Shown here: positions 1-5,836 of the stretch, piece by piece
How positions within the stretch are numbered: position 1 is the stretch's first letter
How the letters are laid out: the number at the start of each line of letters is the position of its first letter
Assembly: GCA_005881355.1 (NCBI GenBank)
Contig: VBDM01000036.1
Span: 1 to 7,452 of the forward strand
DNA: 7,452 nt
DNA from: Betaproteobacteria bacterium
GTDB lineage: Bacteria; Pseudomonadota; Gammaproteobacteria; Burkholderiales; SG8-39
Direction of reading: 5' to 3'
Program-made: the position numbers and the translations under genes
Notes under the pieces: generated by a model
Told to the model about the DNA's origin: nothing
Seen by the model: only the letters and a program-made list of their open reading frames with translations
Database searches by the model: none

Positions 1-1
1 G

Positions 2-658
2 AGCATCGAAGATTCCCGGGAGCTCGTCGGGAAACTCGGAGTGCGCTACGACGAGATTCCGATCGGTCCGGTGTTCGATGCGTTTCTCGCGGCGCTAGCG
101 AAGGAATTCACCGGGCTTCCCGTCGATGCGACCGAGGAGAATCTCCAGGCGCGCATCCGCGGCACCCTGCTGATGGCCTTGTCGAACAAGTTCGGCGCGA
201 TCGTGCTGACCACCGGCAACAAATCGGAGATGGCGGTCGGCTATGCCACTCTCTACGGCGACATGGCGGGAGGGTTCGCGGTCATCAAAGACATCCTCAA
301 GACGCTGGTGTACCGTCTGTGCCGGTATCGGAACGGCGTCAAGCACGTCATTCCCGAACGCGTGCTGACCCGCGCTCCCTCCGCGGAGCTCAGGCCCGAC
401 CAGACCGACCAGGACACCCTGCCGTCGTACGATGTCCTGGACGCCGTCATTTCGGCGTACATGGAAAACGACATGAGCCCTTCCGAAATAATCGCGCAGG
501 GCTTCGACGCCGGTGACGTGAAGCGGGTGGTCGAGATGATCCATCGCAGCGAGTACAAGCGGCGCCAGGCGCCGATCGGAATCCGCATCACGCACCGGGG
601 TTTCGGCAAGGATTGGCGTTATCCGATCACGTCGCGCTACCGGGAGCCCTATGAATAG
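2..658 (+). CDS. nadE: Glutamine-dependent NAD+ synthetase, C-terminal part (5' end outside window)
   Basis: This gene makes NAD+ from deamido-NAD+ in the cytoplasm, using ATP and ammonia taken from glutamine. The reading frame is open from base 2, so about 218 residues of the synthetase domain are present. The SGGxDS-type ATP loop and the N-terminal glutaminase domain would lie to the left, outside the window. Visible family motifs are LTTGNKSE (about bases 206-229), YGDMAGGFAVIKD (about 254-292) and PSAELRPDQTDQDTLPSYD (about 377-433). The C-terminal tail, with QAPIGIRIT followed by GFGKDWRYPIT, resembles the long glutamine-dependent proteobacterial form rather than the short ammonia-dependent one. 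A GTG at 41 is internal and is not the true start. The gene ends at a TAG 62 bp before glnB, on the same strand. The pairing with glnB fits a gene order seen in betaproteobacteria. No frame break is visible. Confidence 0.95.
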   Translation, partial: SIEDSRELVGKLGVRYDEIPIGPVFDAFLAALAKEFTGLPVDATEENLQARIRGTLLMALSNKFGAIVLTTGNKSEMAVGYATLYGDMAGGFAVIKDILKTLVYRLCRYRNGVKHVIPERVLTRAPSAELRPDQTDQDTLPSYDVLDAVISAYMENDMSPSEIIAQGFDAGDVKRVVEMIHRSEYKRRQAPIGIRITHRGFGKDWRYPITSRYREPYE

Positions 659-682
659 CCGGCAAGGGGGGCGACTACCGTT

Positions 683-691
683 TGCTATACT
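683..691 (+). promoter_or_regulatory. Extended -10 promoter for glnB
   Basis: TGCTATACT matches the sigma-70 extended -10 pattern (TG, one base, then TATAAT with one mismatch). It lies in the nadE-glnB gap, with a predicted transcription start near 698 and a leader of about 23 nt. No convincing -35 hexamer is present 16-18 bp upstream, which is typical of extended -10 promoters. It implies that glnB can be transcribed independently of nadE. This was called by eye and no start site has been mapped. Confidence 0.55.
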
Positions 692-720
692 GGCGCAGAA
701 ATCAACGCGGGAGAAAGGCC

Positions 721-1059
721 ATGAAGAAGATCGAAGCGGTGGTAAAGCCTTTCAAGCTCGACGAAGTGCGTGAAGCCCTCGCCGAAGTCGGGGTGACCGG
801 ACTGACCGTGACGGAGGTGAAAGGCTTCGGTCGCCAGAAGGGCCACACCGAGCTCTACCGCGGCGCGGAATACGTCGTGGACTTCCTGCCGAAGGTCAAG
901 ATCGAGGTCGTGGTGACCGAAAAGATGCTCGACGGAGCGATCGAGGCTGTCGTCAAGGCAGCGCGCACCGGCAAGATCGGCGACGGCAAGATCTTCGTGA
1001 CCTCGGTGGAACAGGTCGTGCGCATCCGCACAGGCGAGACCAACGAGGCGGCGGTCTAG
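721..1059 (+). CDS. glnB: Nitrogen regulatory protein P-II (GlnB)
   Basis: This is a 112-residue P-II signal protein, the usual family length. It is a cytoplasmic trimer that binds ATP/ADP and 2-oxoglutarate. It tells GlnD-type uridylyltransferase targets, glutamine synthetase adenylylation and NtrB/NtrC about nitrogen status. The uridylylation signature YRGAEY is at residues 46-51, with the modifiable Tyr51 in the T-loop. The C-terminal signature TGKIGDGKIF is at residues 83-92, and RIRTGE at 101-106 completes the nucleotide site. The first 60 residues closely resemble E. coli GlnB, including KGFGRQKGHTELYRGAEY. Separating GlnB from GlnK by sequence alone is less certain, but there is no adjacent amtB, which favours GlnB. 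The ATG at 721 is chosen over an in-frame TTG at 682 because it gives the standard N-terminus MKKIEAVVKPFKLDEV and follows the purine-rich GGGAGAAAGG. Its TAG overlaps the stop of the convergent smr gene. Confidence 0.96.
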   Translation: MKKIEAVVKPFKLDEVREALAEVGVTGLTVTEVKGFGRQKGHTELYRGAEYVVDFLPKVKIEVVVTEKMLDGAIEAVVKAARTGKIGDGKIFVTSVEQVVRIRTGETNEAAV

Positions 1060-1604
1060 GCCCTCAGCAGCACCAGTAGCGCGCCGCTACCGCCCTGATT
1101 CGTCGGTGCTTGGCAGAAGGCGAGCACTTCGTCGCGTTGCGCGAGCCACTGCCGCACCTTTCCCTTCAGTACGGGCTCGCGCTTGGGCGAGCGCAAGCCC
1201 TTGCCGTGGATCACGCGAACGCAGCGCAGGCCCCGTTTGAGGCAGTCGCTGAGGAATTCCGCGAGCAGCGACCGGGCCTCGTCCCGGTTCGAGCCGTGCA
1301 AGTCGACGGCGTCCTGAACGACCCAGTGGCCCCGTCTCAGTTTGTGCAGCACGTTGCGGCCCAGACCGTCGCGCAGATAGAAAAGCTCCTCGCCGGTTTC
1401 GATCGATGGGTCCACTGGAAGGGGGCCGGTCAAGCTCTCGGCGAGCGCATCGTGCACGTCAAGAAGGGACTGCACCGGCAACGGCGGCGATTTGGCTTCG
1501 GGCTGCACGCGGGCCGGCGATCGCAGAGGCGTGGCATCGCGCACCGCGTCGCGAAACAGCGCGGCGTCGTCTTCGCGGGAGCCGTCGTTCGCGCGCTTGC
1601 GCAT
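1056..1604 (-). CDS. Smr-domain protein (SmrA/SmrB-like endonuclease family)
   Basis: This is a 182-residue protein with a C-terminal Smr domain. Stand-alone Smr proteins in proteobacteria are nucleases; E. coli SmrB cuts mRNA at collided ribosomes. The domain spans about residues 98-182, with the DLHG motif at 101-104 (Asp101 and His103 are the likely catalytic pair), IHGKG at 132-136 and the GGSGALLVL end motif at 171-179. Residues 1-70 are a low-similarity, charged, proline-containing region, followed by FYLRDGLGRNVLHKLRRG (75-92), a pre-domain segment found in the SmrA/SmrB group. The IHGKG and GGSGA forms look closer to E. coli SmrA, while the length (E. coli SmrB is about 183 aa) recalls SmrB, so no symbol is given. 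It starts 18 bp after the trxB stop on the same strand, with a modest GAGAAAG ribosome site, and is probably co-transcribed with trxB. Its exact substrate cannot be read from the sequence. Confidence 0.88.
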   Translation of the reverse strand: MRKRANDGSREDDAALFRDAVRDATPLRSPARVQPEAKSPPLPVQSLLDVHDALAESLTGPLPVDPSIETGEELFYLRDGLGRNVLHKLRRGHWVVQDAVDLHGSNRDEARSLLAEFLSDCLKRGLRCVRVIHGKGLRSPKREPVLKGKVRQWLAQRDEVLAFCQAPTNQGGSGALLVLLRA

Positions 1605-1622
1605 ACTTTCTCGCCTGGAACT

Positions 1623-2570
1623 CTAGCGCAGGCCGTCTAGATATTTTTCCGCGTCGAGCGCCGCAACGCAGCCGCTGCCGGCGCTCGTCACCGCCTGCCG
1701 ATAGACATGGTCCTGCACGTCGCCGGCGGCGAACACCCCCGGGACGCTGGTCGCGCTGGCGTTGCCCTCGCTCCCTCCGCGCGTGACGATGTACCCGCCC
1801 TTCATCTCCAGTTGTCCTTCGAAAATGCCGGTATTCGGAGTGTGCCCCACGGCGATGAACAATCCCTGTACCGCGAGCTGCTGGGCTGCGCCTGTCTGGA
1901 CGTCCTTGATGCGGATGCCGCTCACGCCCTTGGCGTCGCCGAGGACTTCGTCCAGGACGTGGTTCCAGCGCAGCGTGACGTTGCCTCGTTCGAAGAGCTT
2001 CTGCTGCAGGATTTTCTCGGCGCGGAATTTGTCGCGCCGGTGGATCACGGTGACCCGGCGCGCGATGTTCGCCAGATACAGCGCTTCCTCCACTGCAGTA
2101 TTGCCTCCGCCTACGACCGCAACGTCCTGCCCCTTGTAGAAGAATCCGTCGCAGGTGGCGCACGCCGAGACCCCCTTGCCCATGAACTTCGCCTCCGATT
2201 CGAGCCCGAGATAGCGGGCAGAGGCCCCGGTGGCGATGATGAGCGCATCGCACGTGTACTCGCCGGCATCGCCGTCGAGCCGAAAGGGCCGCTCCTCGAG
2301 GTGTGCCGTGTGGATGTGATCGAAGATGATCTCGGTCTCGAAGCGTTCGGCATGCTTCTGGAACCGTTCCATCAGTTCCGGGCCCTGGACTCCGCCGCTA
2401 TCGGCCGGCCAGTTGTCCACGTCCGTCGTGGTCATGAGTTGCCCGCCGGGGGCGAGGCCGGTGATGACAAGCGGTTTCAGGTTCGCGCGCGCCGCATAGA
2501 CCGCTCCCGTGTAGCCCGCCGGGCCGGATCCCAGTATCAGCAGGCGGGAATGCCTGGCTTTTTTCGACAT
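1623..2570 (-). CDS. trxB: Thioredoxin reductase (NADPH)
   Basis: This 315-residue flavoprotein passes electrons from NADPH through FAD and a redox-active disulfide to thioredoxin in the cytoplasm. The FAD-binding GSGPAG is at residues 14-19, and GGQL with the following TTTDVDNWP is at 42-55. The redox-active CATC is at 137-140. The NADPH-binding GGGNTAVEEALYL is at 154-166, with HRRDKFRA at 177-184. The FAD-domain closing motif VFAAGDVQD is at 279-287, followed by RQAVTSAGSG. The length is typical of low-molecular-weight TrxB. The frame stays open far upstream on the complementary strand, but the start is the ATG at 2570-2568, because only this gives a normal N-terminus leading into GSGPAG. 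No clear Shine-Dalgarno precedes it. Instead the first codons are A-rich (six A's encoding Lys3-Lys4), which may aid initiation. It heads the minus-strand trxB-smr unit and diverges from the Crp/Fnr-family gene. Confidence 0.96.
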   Translation of the reverse strand: MSKKARHSRLLILGSGPAGYTGAVYAARANLKPLVITGLAPGGQLMTTTDVDNWPADSGGVQGPELMERFQKHAERFETEIIFDHIHTAHLEERPFRLDGDAGEYTCDALIIATGASARYLGLESEAKFMGKGVSACATCDGFFYKGQDVAVVGGGNTAVEEALYLANIARRVTVIHRRDKFRAEKILQQKLFERGNVTLRWNHVLDEVLGDAKGVSGIRIKDVQTGAAQQLAVQGLFIAVGHTPNTGIFEGQLEMKGGYIVTRGGSEGNASATSVPGVFAAGDVQDHVYRQAVTSAGSGCVAALDAEKYLDGLR

Positions 2571-2621
2571 ATCGGGGTTGTTGGGACGAGGATGCGCAAA
2601 TTCAATCGCGGAGCGGCCCAA

Positions 2622-2627
2622 ATTATA
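2622..2627 (-). promoter_or_regulatory. -10 hexamer for trxB
   Basis: On the minus strand this reads TATAAT, a perfect sigma-70 -10 box in a GC-rich setting. The predicted start is near 2615 and the trxB leader about 45 nt. No recognisable -35 is found at 16-18 bp upstream, and the extended TG is absent (CGC precedes the hexamer). An activator-assisted promoter is therefore possible. Confidence 0.55.
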
Positions 2628-2680
2628 GCGCGGAAGGACTATCGCCCCGGCCCTCGAACAGTTTCCCGGTGCCGTTGCCG

Positions 2681-2704
2681 CCGCGTCTTCTGCAGGAGTC
2701 GCGG
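2681..2704. promoter_or_regulatory. Imperfect 24-bp palindrome, candidate operator in the divergent control region
   Basis: Centred on CTGCAG (2690-2695, axis 2692.5), ten of twelve base pairs across the axis are complementary; the mismatches are 2689/2696 and 2686/2699. The outer arms are CCGCG and CGCGG. Allowing one bulged G at 2705, the pairing extends to 2677-2709. It lies between the divergent trxB and regulator promoters, about 61 bp upstream of the predicted regulator start and about 77 bp upstream of the predicted trxB start. It does not carry a TGTGA/TCACA CRP site, so the protein that would bind is unknown. No known factor is assigned. Confidence 0.35.
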
Positions 2705-2730
2705 GCGGCGCGGCACCCGAAGACGGGCTC

Positions 2731-2756
2731 GGCGAGTCTGATAAGATAGGCGAGTC
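2731..2756 (+). repeat. Direct repeat GGCGAGTC flanking the regulator -10 box
   Basis: GGCGAGTC occurs at 2731-2738 and again at 2749-2756. The two copies are 18 bp apart start to start and agree in 9 of 10 bases when extended by two (CTG versus CAG ends). They bracket the -10 hexamer, and the second copy covers the predicted transcription start. This arrangement could be a tandem binding site, or it could be chance in GC-rich DNA. Confidence 0.35.
2739..2747 (+). promoter_or_regulatory. Extended -10 promoter for the Crp/Fnr-family gene
   Basis: TGATAAGAT fits TG-N-TAnnnT, with the hexamer TAAGAT at 2742-2747. The predicted start is near 2754, giving a leader of about 24 nt that contains the ribosome site AAAGGA (2767-2772), five bases before the ATG. 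No good -35 hexamer is seen. Confidence 0.45.
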
Positions 2757-2777
2757 AGAGCGCCTGAAAGGAAAACT

Positions 2778-3452
2778 ATGGTTGCCCCGGCCGGCGTATC
2801 GATGCTGCTGCTGCGCAACGTACCGCTCTTTTCGACATTGCCCGAGCCGCAGCTGGTGCTTCTCACCAGCGCGGTCAGCCGCAAGAGCTTTCCCCGCGGC
2901 ACGACGGTCATCGCCGCGGGCGATATGACCGAGTCGCTCTACGTCATCATATCGGGCCGGCTCAAGGTGATGATGAGCGACGACGAGGGGCGCGAGGTGA
3001 TCCTCGCGATCCTGGGACCGAACGAGTTTTTCGGCGAGATGGGCCTGATCGACGATCACCCGCGCTCGGCGAGCGTGGTGGCGATCGAGGCGTGCGAAGT
3101 CCTGAGCCTGTCGAAGCGCGACTTCAAGAGCTGTCTCGCGGAGAATTTCGAGATGGCCATGACCGTCATGCGCGGACTGGTCAAGCGGCTGCGGGAGGCC
3201 GATCAGAAGATCGGCAGCCTGGCCCTGATGGATGTCTACGGGCGGGTCGCGCGGCTGCTGCTCGAGATGGCCGAAACCGTGAACGGACAGAAAGTCGTGA
3301 CGAAGAAGGTCGCCAAGCAGGACATCGCCAAGATGATCGGGGCCTCGCGCGAAATGGTCAGCCGCGTGATGAAGGACCTCCAATCGGGAGGCTTCATCGA
3401 GGTTCGGCCCGGCTCGATTCTTCTGCGCGACACCATCCTGACGATCGATTGA
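2778..3452 (+). CDS. Crp/Fnr-family transcriptional regulator
   Basis: This 224-residue protein has a cyclic-nucleotide-type sensor domain (about residues 14-125), a long dimerisation helix (about 126-150) and a Crp-type winged helix-turn-helix (about 150-222). The pocket motif FGEMGLIDDHPRSASV (85-100) keeps the Glu87 and Arg96-Ser97 expected to hold a nucleotide phosphate. The recognition helix, in QDIAKMIGASREMVSRVMKD (181-200), keeps the Arg-Glu-x-x-x-Arg pattern that reads TGTGA in E. coli CRP. Where E. coli CRP has Thr127-Ser128 contacting adenine, this protein has Ala141-Asp142 by my alignment, so the ligand may not be cAMP. It has only two cysteines (106 and 119) and no N-terminal cysteine cluster, which argues against an Fnr iron-sulfur oxygen sensor. 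The ATG at 2778 is preferred over an internal ATG at 2802 because AAAGGA precedes it with good spacing. It is divergent from trxB and lies 110 bp upstream of ftsK. Confidence 0.9.
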   Translation: MVAPAGVSMLLLRNVPLFSTLPEPQLVLLTSAVSRKSFPRGTTVIAAGDMTESLYVIISGRLKVMMSDDEGREVILAILGPNEFFGEMGLIDDHPRSASVVAIEACEVLSLSKRDFKSCLAENFEMAMTVMRGLVKRLREADQKIGSLALMDVYGRVARLLLEMAETVNGQKVVTKKVAKQDIAKMIGASREMVSRVMKDLQSGGFIEVRPGSILLRDTILTID

Positions 3453-3499
3453 GGGGATCTCGCACCCCGAGGGCGGGCGCCGTCGAAGCCGACCCGGAG

Positions 3500-3508
3500 T
3501 GCTAAAAT
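3500..3508 (+). promoter_or_regulatory. Extended -10 promoter for ftsK (and probably lolA-rarA)
   Basis: TGCTAAAAT fits the extended -10 pattern, with the hexamer TAAAAT at 3503-3508. The predicted start is near 3515, about 48 nt before the ftsK TTG. A short GTCG/CGAC dyad (3482-3493) sits just upstream, and no strong -35 is present. Because ftsK, lolA and rarA follow with gaps of 6 and 23 bp, this is the most likely promoter for all three. Confidence 0.5.
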
Positions 3509-3525
3509 TCGCGCATCGACCAGGA

Positions 3526-3539
3526 CCGCCGCCCGGCGG
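3526..3539 (+). other. Small GC hairpin in the ftsK leader
   Basis: CCGCC (3526-3530) pairs with GGCGG (3535-3539) across a GCCC loop. It lies in the predicted ftsK 5' leader, 23 bases before the TTG start. It has no T-run, so it is not an intrinsic terminator. It might affect initiation at an already weak start, but a five-pair GC stem is common by chance in DNA of this composition. Confidence 0.3.
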
Positions 3540-3562
3540 AGCGCTGACAGGCCGCGAGCGAG

Positions 3563-5830
3563 TTGAAACAGAACCAGGCACCCCTTCCCGGCAAGGTTGC
3601 CGCGCTGCTGCGCGAATCGAGGCTGTTCGTCCTGGTTGCAGCGGCGCTCTACCTTTCTCTCGTCCTCACCACTTTCAACCGGGCCGACCCGGGCTGGTCG
3701 CACAGCGTCGCTGAAGGCGAGATCCGCAATCTCGGCGGGAGGGTGGGCGCCTGGATAGCCGATATGCTGCTGTATCTGTTCGGCGTCTCGGCTTGGTGGT
3801 GGGTCGCGCTCCCTCTGTTCGCAGCGATCTGGACTTTCCGGCGCCTGGAGGGCGGCTTGATCGGCGACCGGCGTTCGTTCGCCATCGCACTCACCGGCTT
3901 TGCCGTGCTGCTGCTCGCCTCGAGCGGCTTCGAGGCCTTGCGCCTTCATTCCTTGAGGATATCGCTCCCCCTTGCGCCCGGAGGGCTGGTCGGGGACCTC
4001 GTGGCGAGAATACTGCAGTCCGGGTTCGGTTTCACCGGCGCCACGCTGATCCTGCTCACGCTTTGCGTGATGACGCTGTCCCTGTTCACCGGGCTTTCGT
4101 GGCTTGCCGTCACGGAGAAGCTGGGGGCGGTGCTGGAGGGCTCGTATCTTTGGGCGCTCGAGAGATTGCAGAGCTGGCAGGACAGAAAGGCCGGGGCAAT
4201 CGCGGCGGACAAGCGCGAGGCGGCGGTGGGGGAGAAGCGCGGGCTGCTGATCGAGGATCACCCGCCGATCCGGATAGAGCCCGCCGTGGTGGAAATTCCG
4301 AAATCCTCCAGAGCGCAAAAGGAGAAGCAGGAGCCGCTCTTCCGCGAGCTGCCCGACACGCCGCTGCCTCCCATCAAGCTCCTAGATGAAGCCGCGGGCG
4401 ACATCGAAGTCCTGTCGGCCGAAACCCTCGAATACACCTCGCGGCTGATCGAAAAGAAGCTCGGCGATTTCGGCGTTCAGGTCAAGGTCCTTGCAGCCTA
4501 CCCCGGGCCGGTGATCACGCGCTACGAGGTCGAGCCGGCGGTCGGCGTGAAGGGCAGCCAGATCGTCAACCTCGTCAAGGACCTCGCCCGCGCCTTGTCC
4601 GTTTACAGCATCCGCGTGGTCGAGACCATCCCGGGCAAATCATGCATGGGGCTGGAGATCCCCAACCCGCACCGCCAGATCGTGCGCCTTTCCGAGATCA
4701 TCAGCTCGCGGGCATACCACGAGCTTCATACGCCGCTCACGCTCGCGCTCGGCAAGGACATCGCCGGCAATCCGATCGTCGCCGATCTCGCCAAGATGCC
4801 GCACGTGCTGGTCGCGGGGACGACCGGCTCGGGGAAGTCCGTCGCACTCAACGCGATGATCCTGTCGATCCTCTACAAGGCCGAGCCGCGCGAGGTGCGG
4901 TTCATCCTGGTCGATCCCAAGATGCTGGAGCTCTCCGCGTATCAGAACATTCCGCATCTGCTTGCCCCGGTCGTCACCGATATGCGGCAGGCGGCGAACG
5001 CGCTTACCTGGTGCATGGGCGAAGTGGAGCGGCGCTACCGGTTCATGACCTGGATCGGGGTGCGGAATCTCTCCGGCTACAATCACAAGGTCGCCGACGC
5101 CGAGAAATCCGGCACGCCGCTGATGGACCCGGACACGCTCGAATCGGGCGAGCCGCAGCGGCTGGAGAAGCTTCCCTGCATCGTCGTCATCATCGACGAG
5201 CTTGCCGACATGATCATGGTATCGGGCAAGAAGGTGGAGGAGCTGATCGCGCGCCTCGCGCAGAAGGCGCGCGCGGCCGGCGTGCATTTGATCCTCGCCA
5301 CCCAGCGTCCCTCCGTGGACGTGATCACCGGGCTCATCAAGGCCAACATTCCCACGCGCATCGCATTCCAGGTCTCGAGCAAAGTCGATTCGCGCACCAT
5401 CCTCGACCAGCAGGGCGCCGAGTCGCTGATCGGGCAGGGCGACATGCTCTATCTGCCTCCCGGGGCCGGCATGTGCCAGCGCGTGCACGGGGCCTACGTC
5501 GCCGACCAGGAAGTGCACAAGGTCGTCGATTACCTGAAATCGCTCGGCCGGCCGGAGTACGTCGAGGGCCTGCTCGAAGCCGAGGAGGCCGAGGGGGGCG
5601 CCGAACCGGGCCCGGGCGGGGAGAGCGCAGAGTCCGATCCGCTGTACGATCAGGCGGTGGAGATCGTGCTGCGTACCCGGCGCGCGTCGATCTCGCTGGT
5701 GCAGCGCCATCTGCGCATCGGCTACAACCGCGCCGCGCGGCTGATCGAGCAGATGGAGCAGGCGGGACTCGTCTCAGCCATGCAATCGAACGGGAATCGC
5801 GACGTACTGGTGCCCGCGAAAGCGGAGTAG
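3563..5830 (+). CDS. ftsK: DNA translocase FtsK
   Basis: FtsK sits at the division septum, pumps DNA in an ATP-driven, directional way and activates XerCD at dif. The 755 residues show the full layout. There are four membrane segments (about 21-38, 64-91 as a long or paired segment, 105-122, 158-183) and a short charged linker (about 200-270), far shorter than the roughly 600-residue E. coli linker. The motor has Walker A GTTGSGKS at 419-426 and Walker B VVIIDELADM at 541-550. The C-terminal gamma winged helix (about 692-753) contains RIGYNRAARLIEQME. Its Asn722, Arg726 and Glu729 match the E. coli residues that read KOPS DNA. The start is a TTG at 3563. A stop in the same frame at 3545-3547 rules out anything longer, and no other start precedes the first membrane segment. 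The ribosome site (GAGCGAG) is weak. lolA follows after 6 bp. Confidence 0.96.
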   Translation: MKQNQAPLPGKVAALLRESRLFVLVAAALYLSLVLTTFNRADPGWSHSVAEGEIRNLGGRVGAWIADMLLYLFGVSAWWWVALPLFAAIWTFRRLEGGLIGDRRSFAIALTGFAVLLLASSGFEALRLHSLRISLPLAPGGLVGDLVARILQSGFGFTGATLILLTLCVMTLSLFTGLSWLAVTEKLGAVLEGSYLWALERLQSWQDRKAGAIAADKREAAVGEKRGLLIEDHPPIRIEPAVVEIPKSSRAQKEKQEPLFRELPDTPLPPIKLLDEAAGDIEVLSAETLEYTSRLIEKKLGDFGVQVKVLAAYPGPVITRYEVEPAVGVKGSQIVNLVKDLARALSVYSIRVVETIPGKSCMGLEIPNPHRQIVRLSEIISSRAYHELHTPLTLALGKDIAGNPIVADLAKMPHVLVAGTTGSGKSVALNAMILSILYKAEPREVRFILVDPKMLELSAYQNIPHLLAPVVTDMRQAANALTWCMGEVERRYRFMTWIGVRNLSGYNHKVADAEKSGTPLMDPDTLESGEPQRLEKLPCIVVIIDELADMIMVSGKKVEELIARLAQKARAAGVHLILATQRPSVDVITGLIKANIPTRIAFQVSSKVDSRTILDQQGAESLIGQGDMLYLPPGAGMCQRVHGAYVADQEVHKVVDYLKSLGRPEYVEGLLEAEEAEGGAEPGPGGESAESDPLYDQAVEIVLRTRRASISLVQRHLRIGYNRAARLIEQMEQAGLVSAMQSNGNRDVLVPAKAE

Positions 5831-5836
5831 CCTGCT

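Noticed and set aside
1076..1090. Six-pair hairpin GTAGCG/CGCTAC just beyond glnB as a terminator
   Set aside because: It has no T-run on either strand and lies in the coding sequence for the conserved GGSGALLV end of the Smr protein. It is kept only as a remark under the convergent-stop finding.
2778..3452. Calling the regulator Fnr (oxygen sensor)
   Set aside because: It lacks the N-terminal cysteine cluster needed for the iron-sulfur centre; the only cysteines are at 106 and 119.
3453..3562. Intrinsic terminator between the regulator gene and ftsK
   Set aside because: Only short GC-rich dyads without T-tracts are present (3482-3493 and 3526-3539), so read-through from the regulator into ftsK remains possible.
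2571..3581. Open frame continuing upstream of trxB on the minus strand (about 337 extra codons), antisense to the regulator gene
   Set aside because: The added sequence has no family features, crosses the trxB promoter and opposes a clear Crp/Fnr gene. Long antisense open frames are expected at this GC content.
3582..3589. KOPS-like FtsK guide octamer GGGAAGGG on the minus strand inside ftsK
   Set aside because: A second match, GGGCAGGG, occurs at 5432-5439 on the plus strand, so there is no consistent polarity. A few matches are expected by chance in this length and composition.
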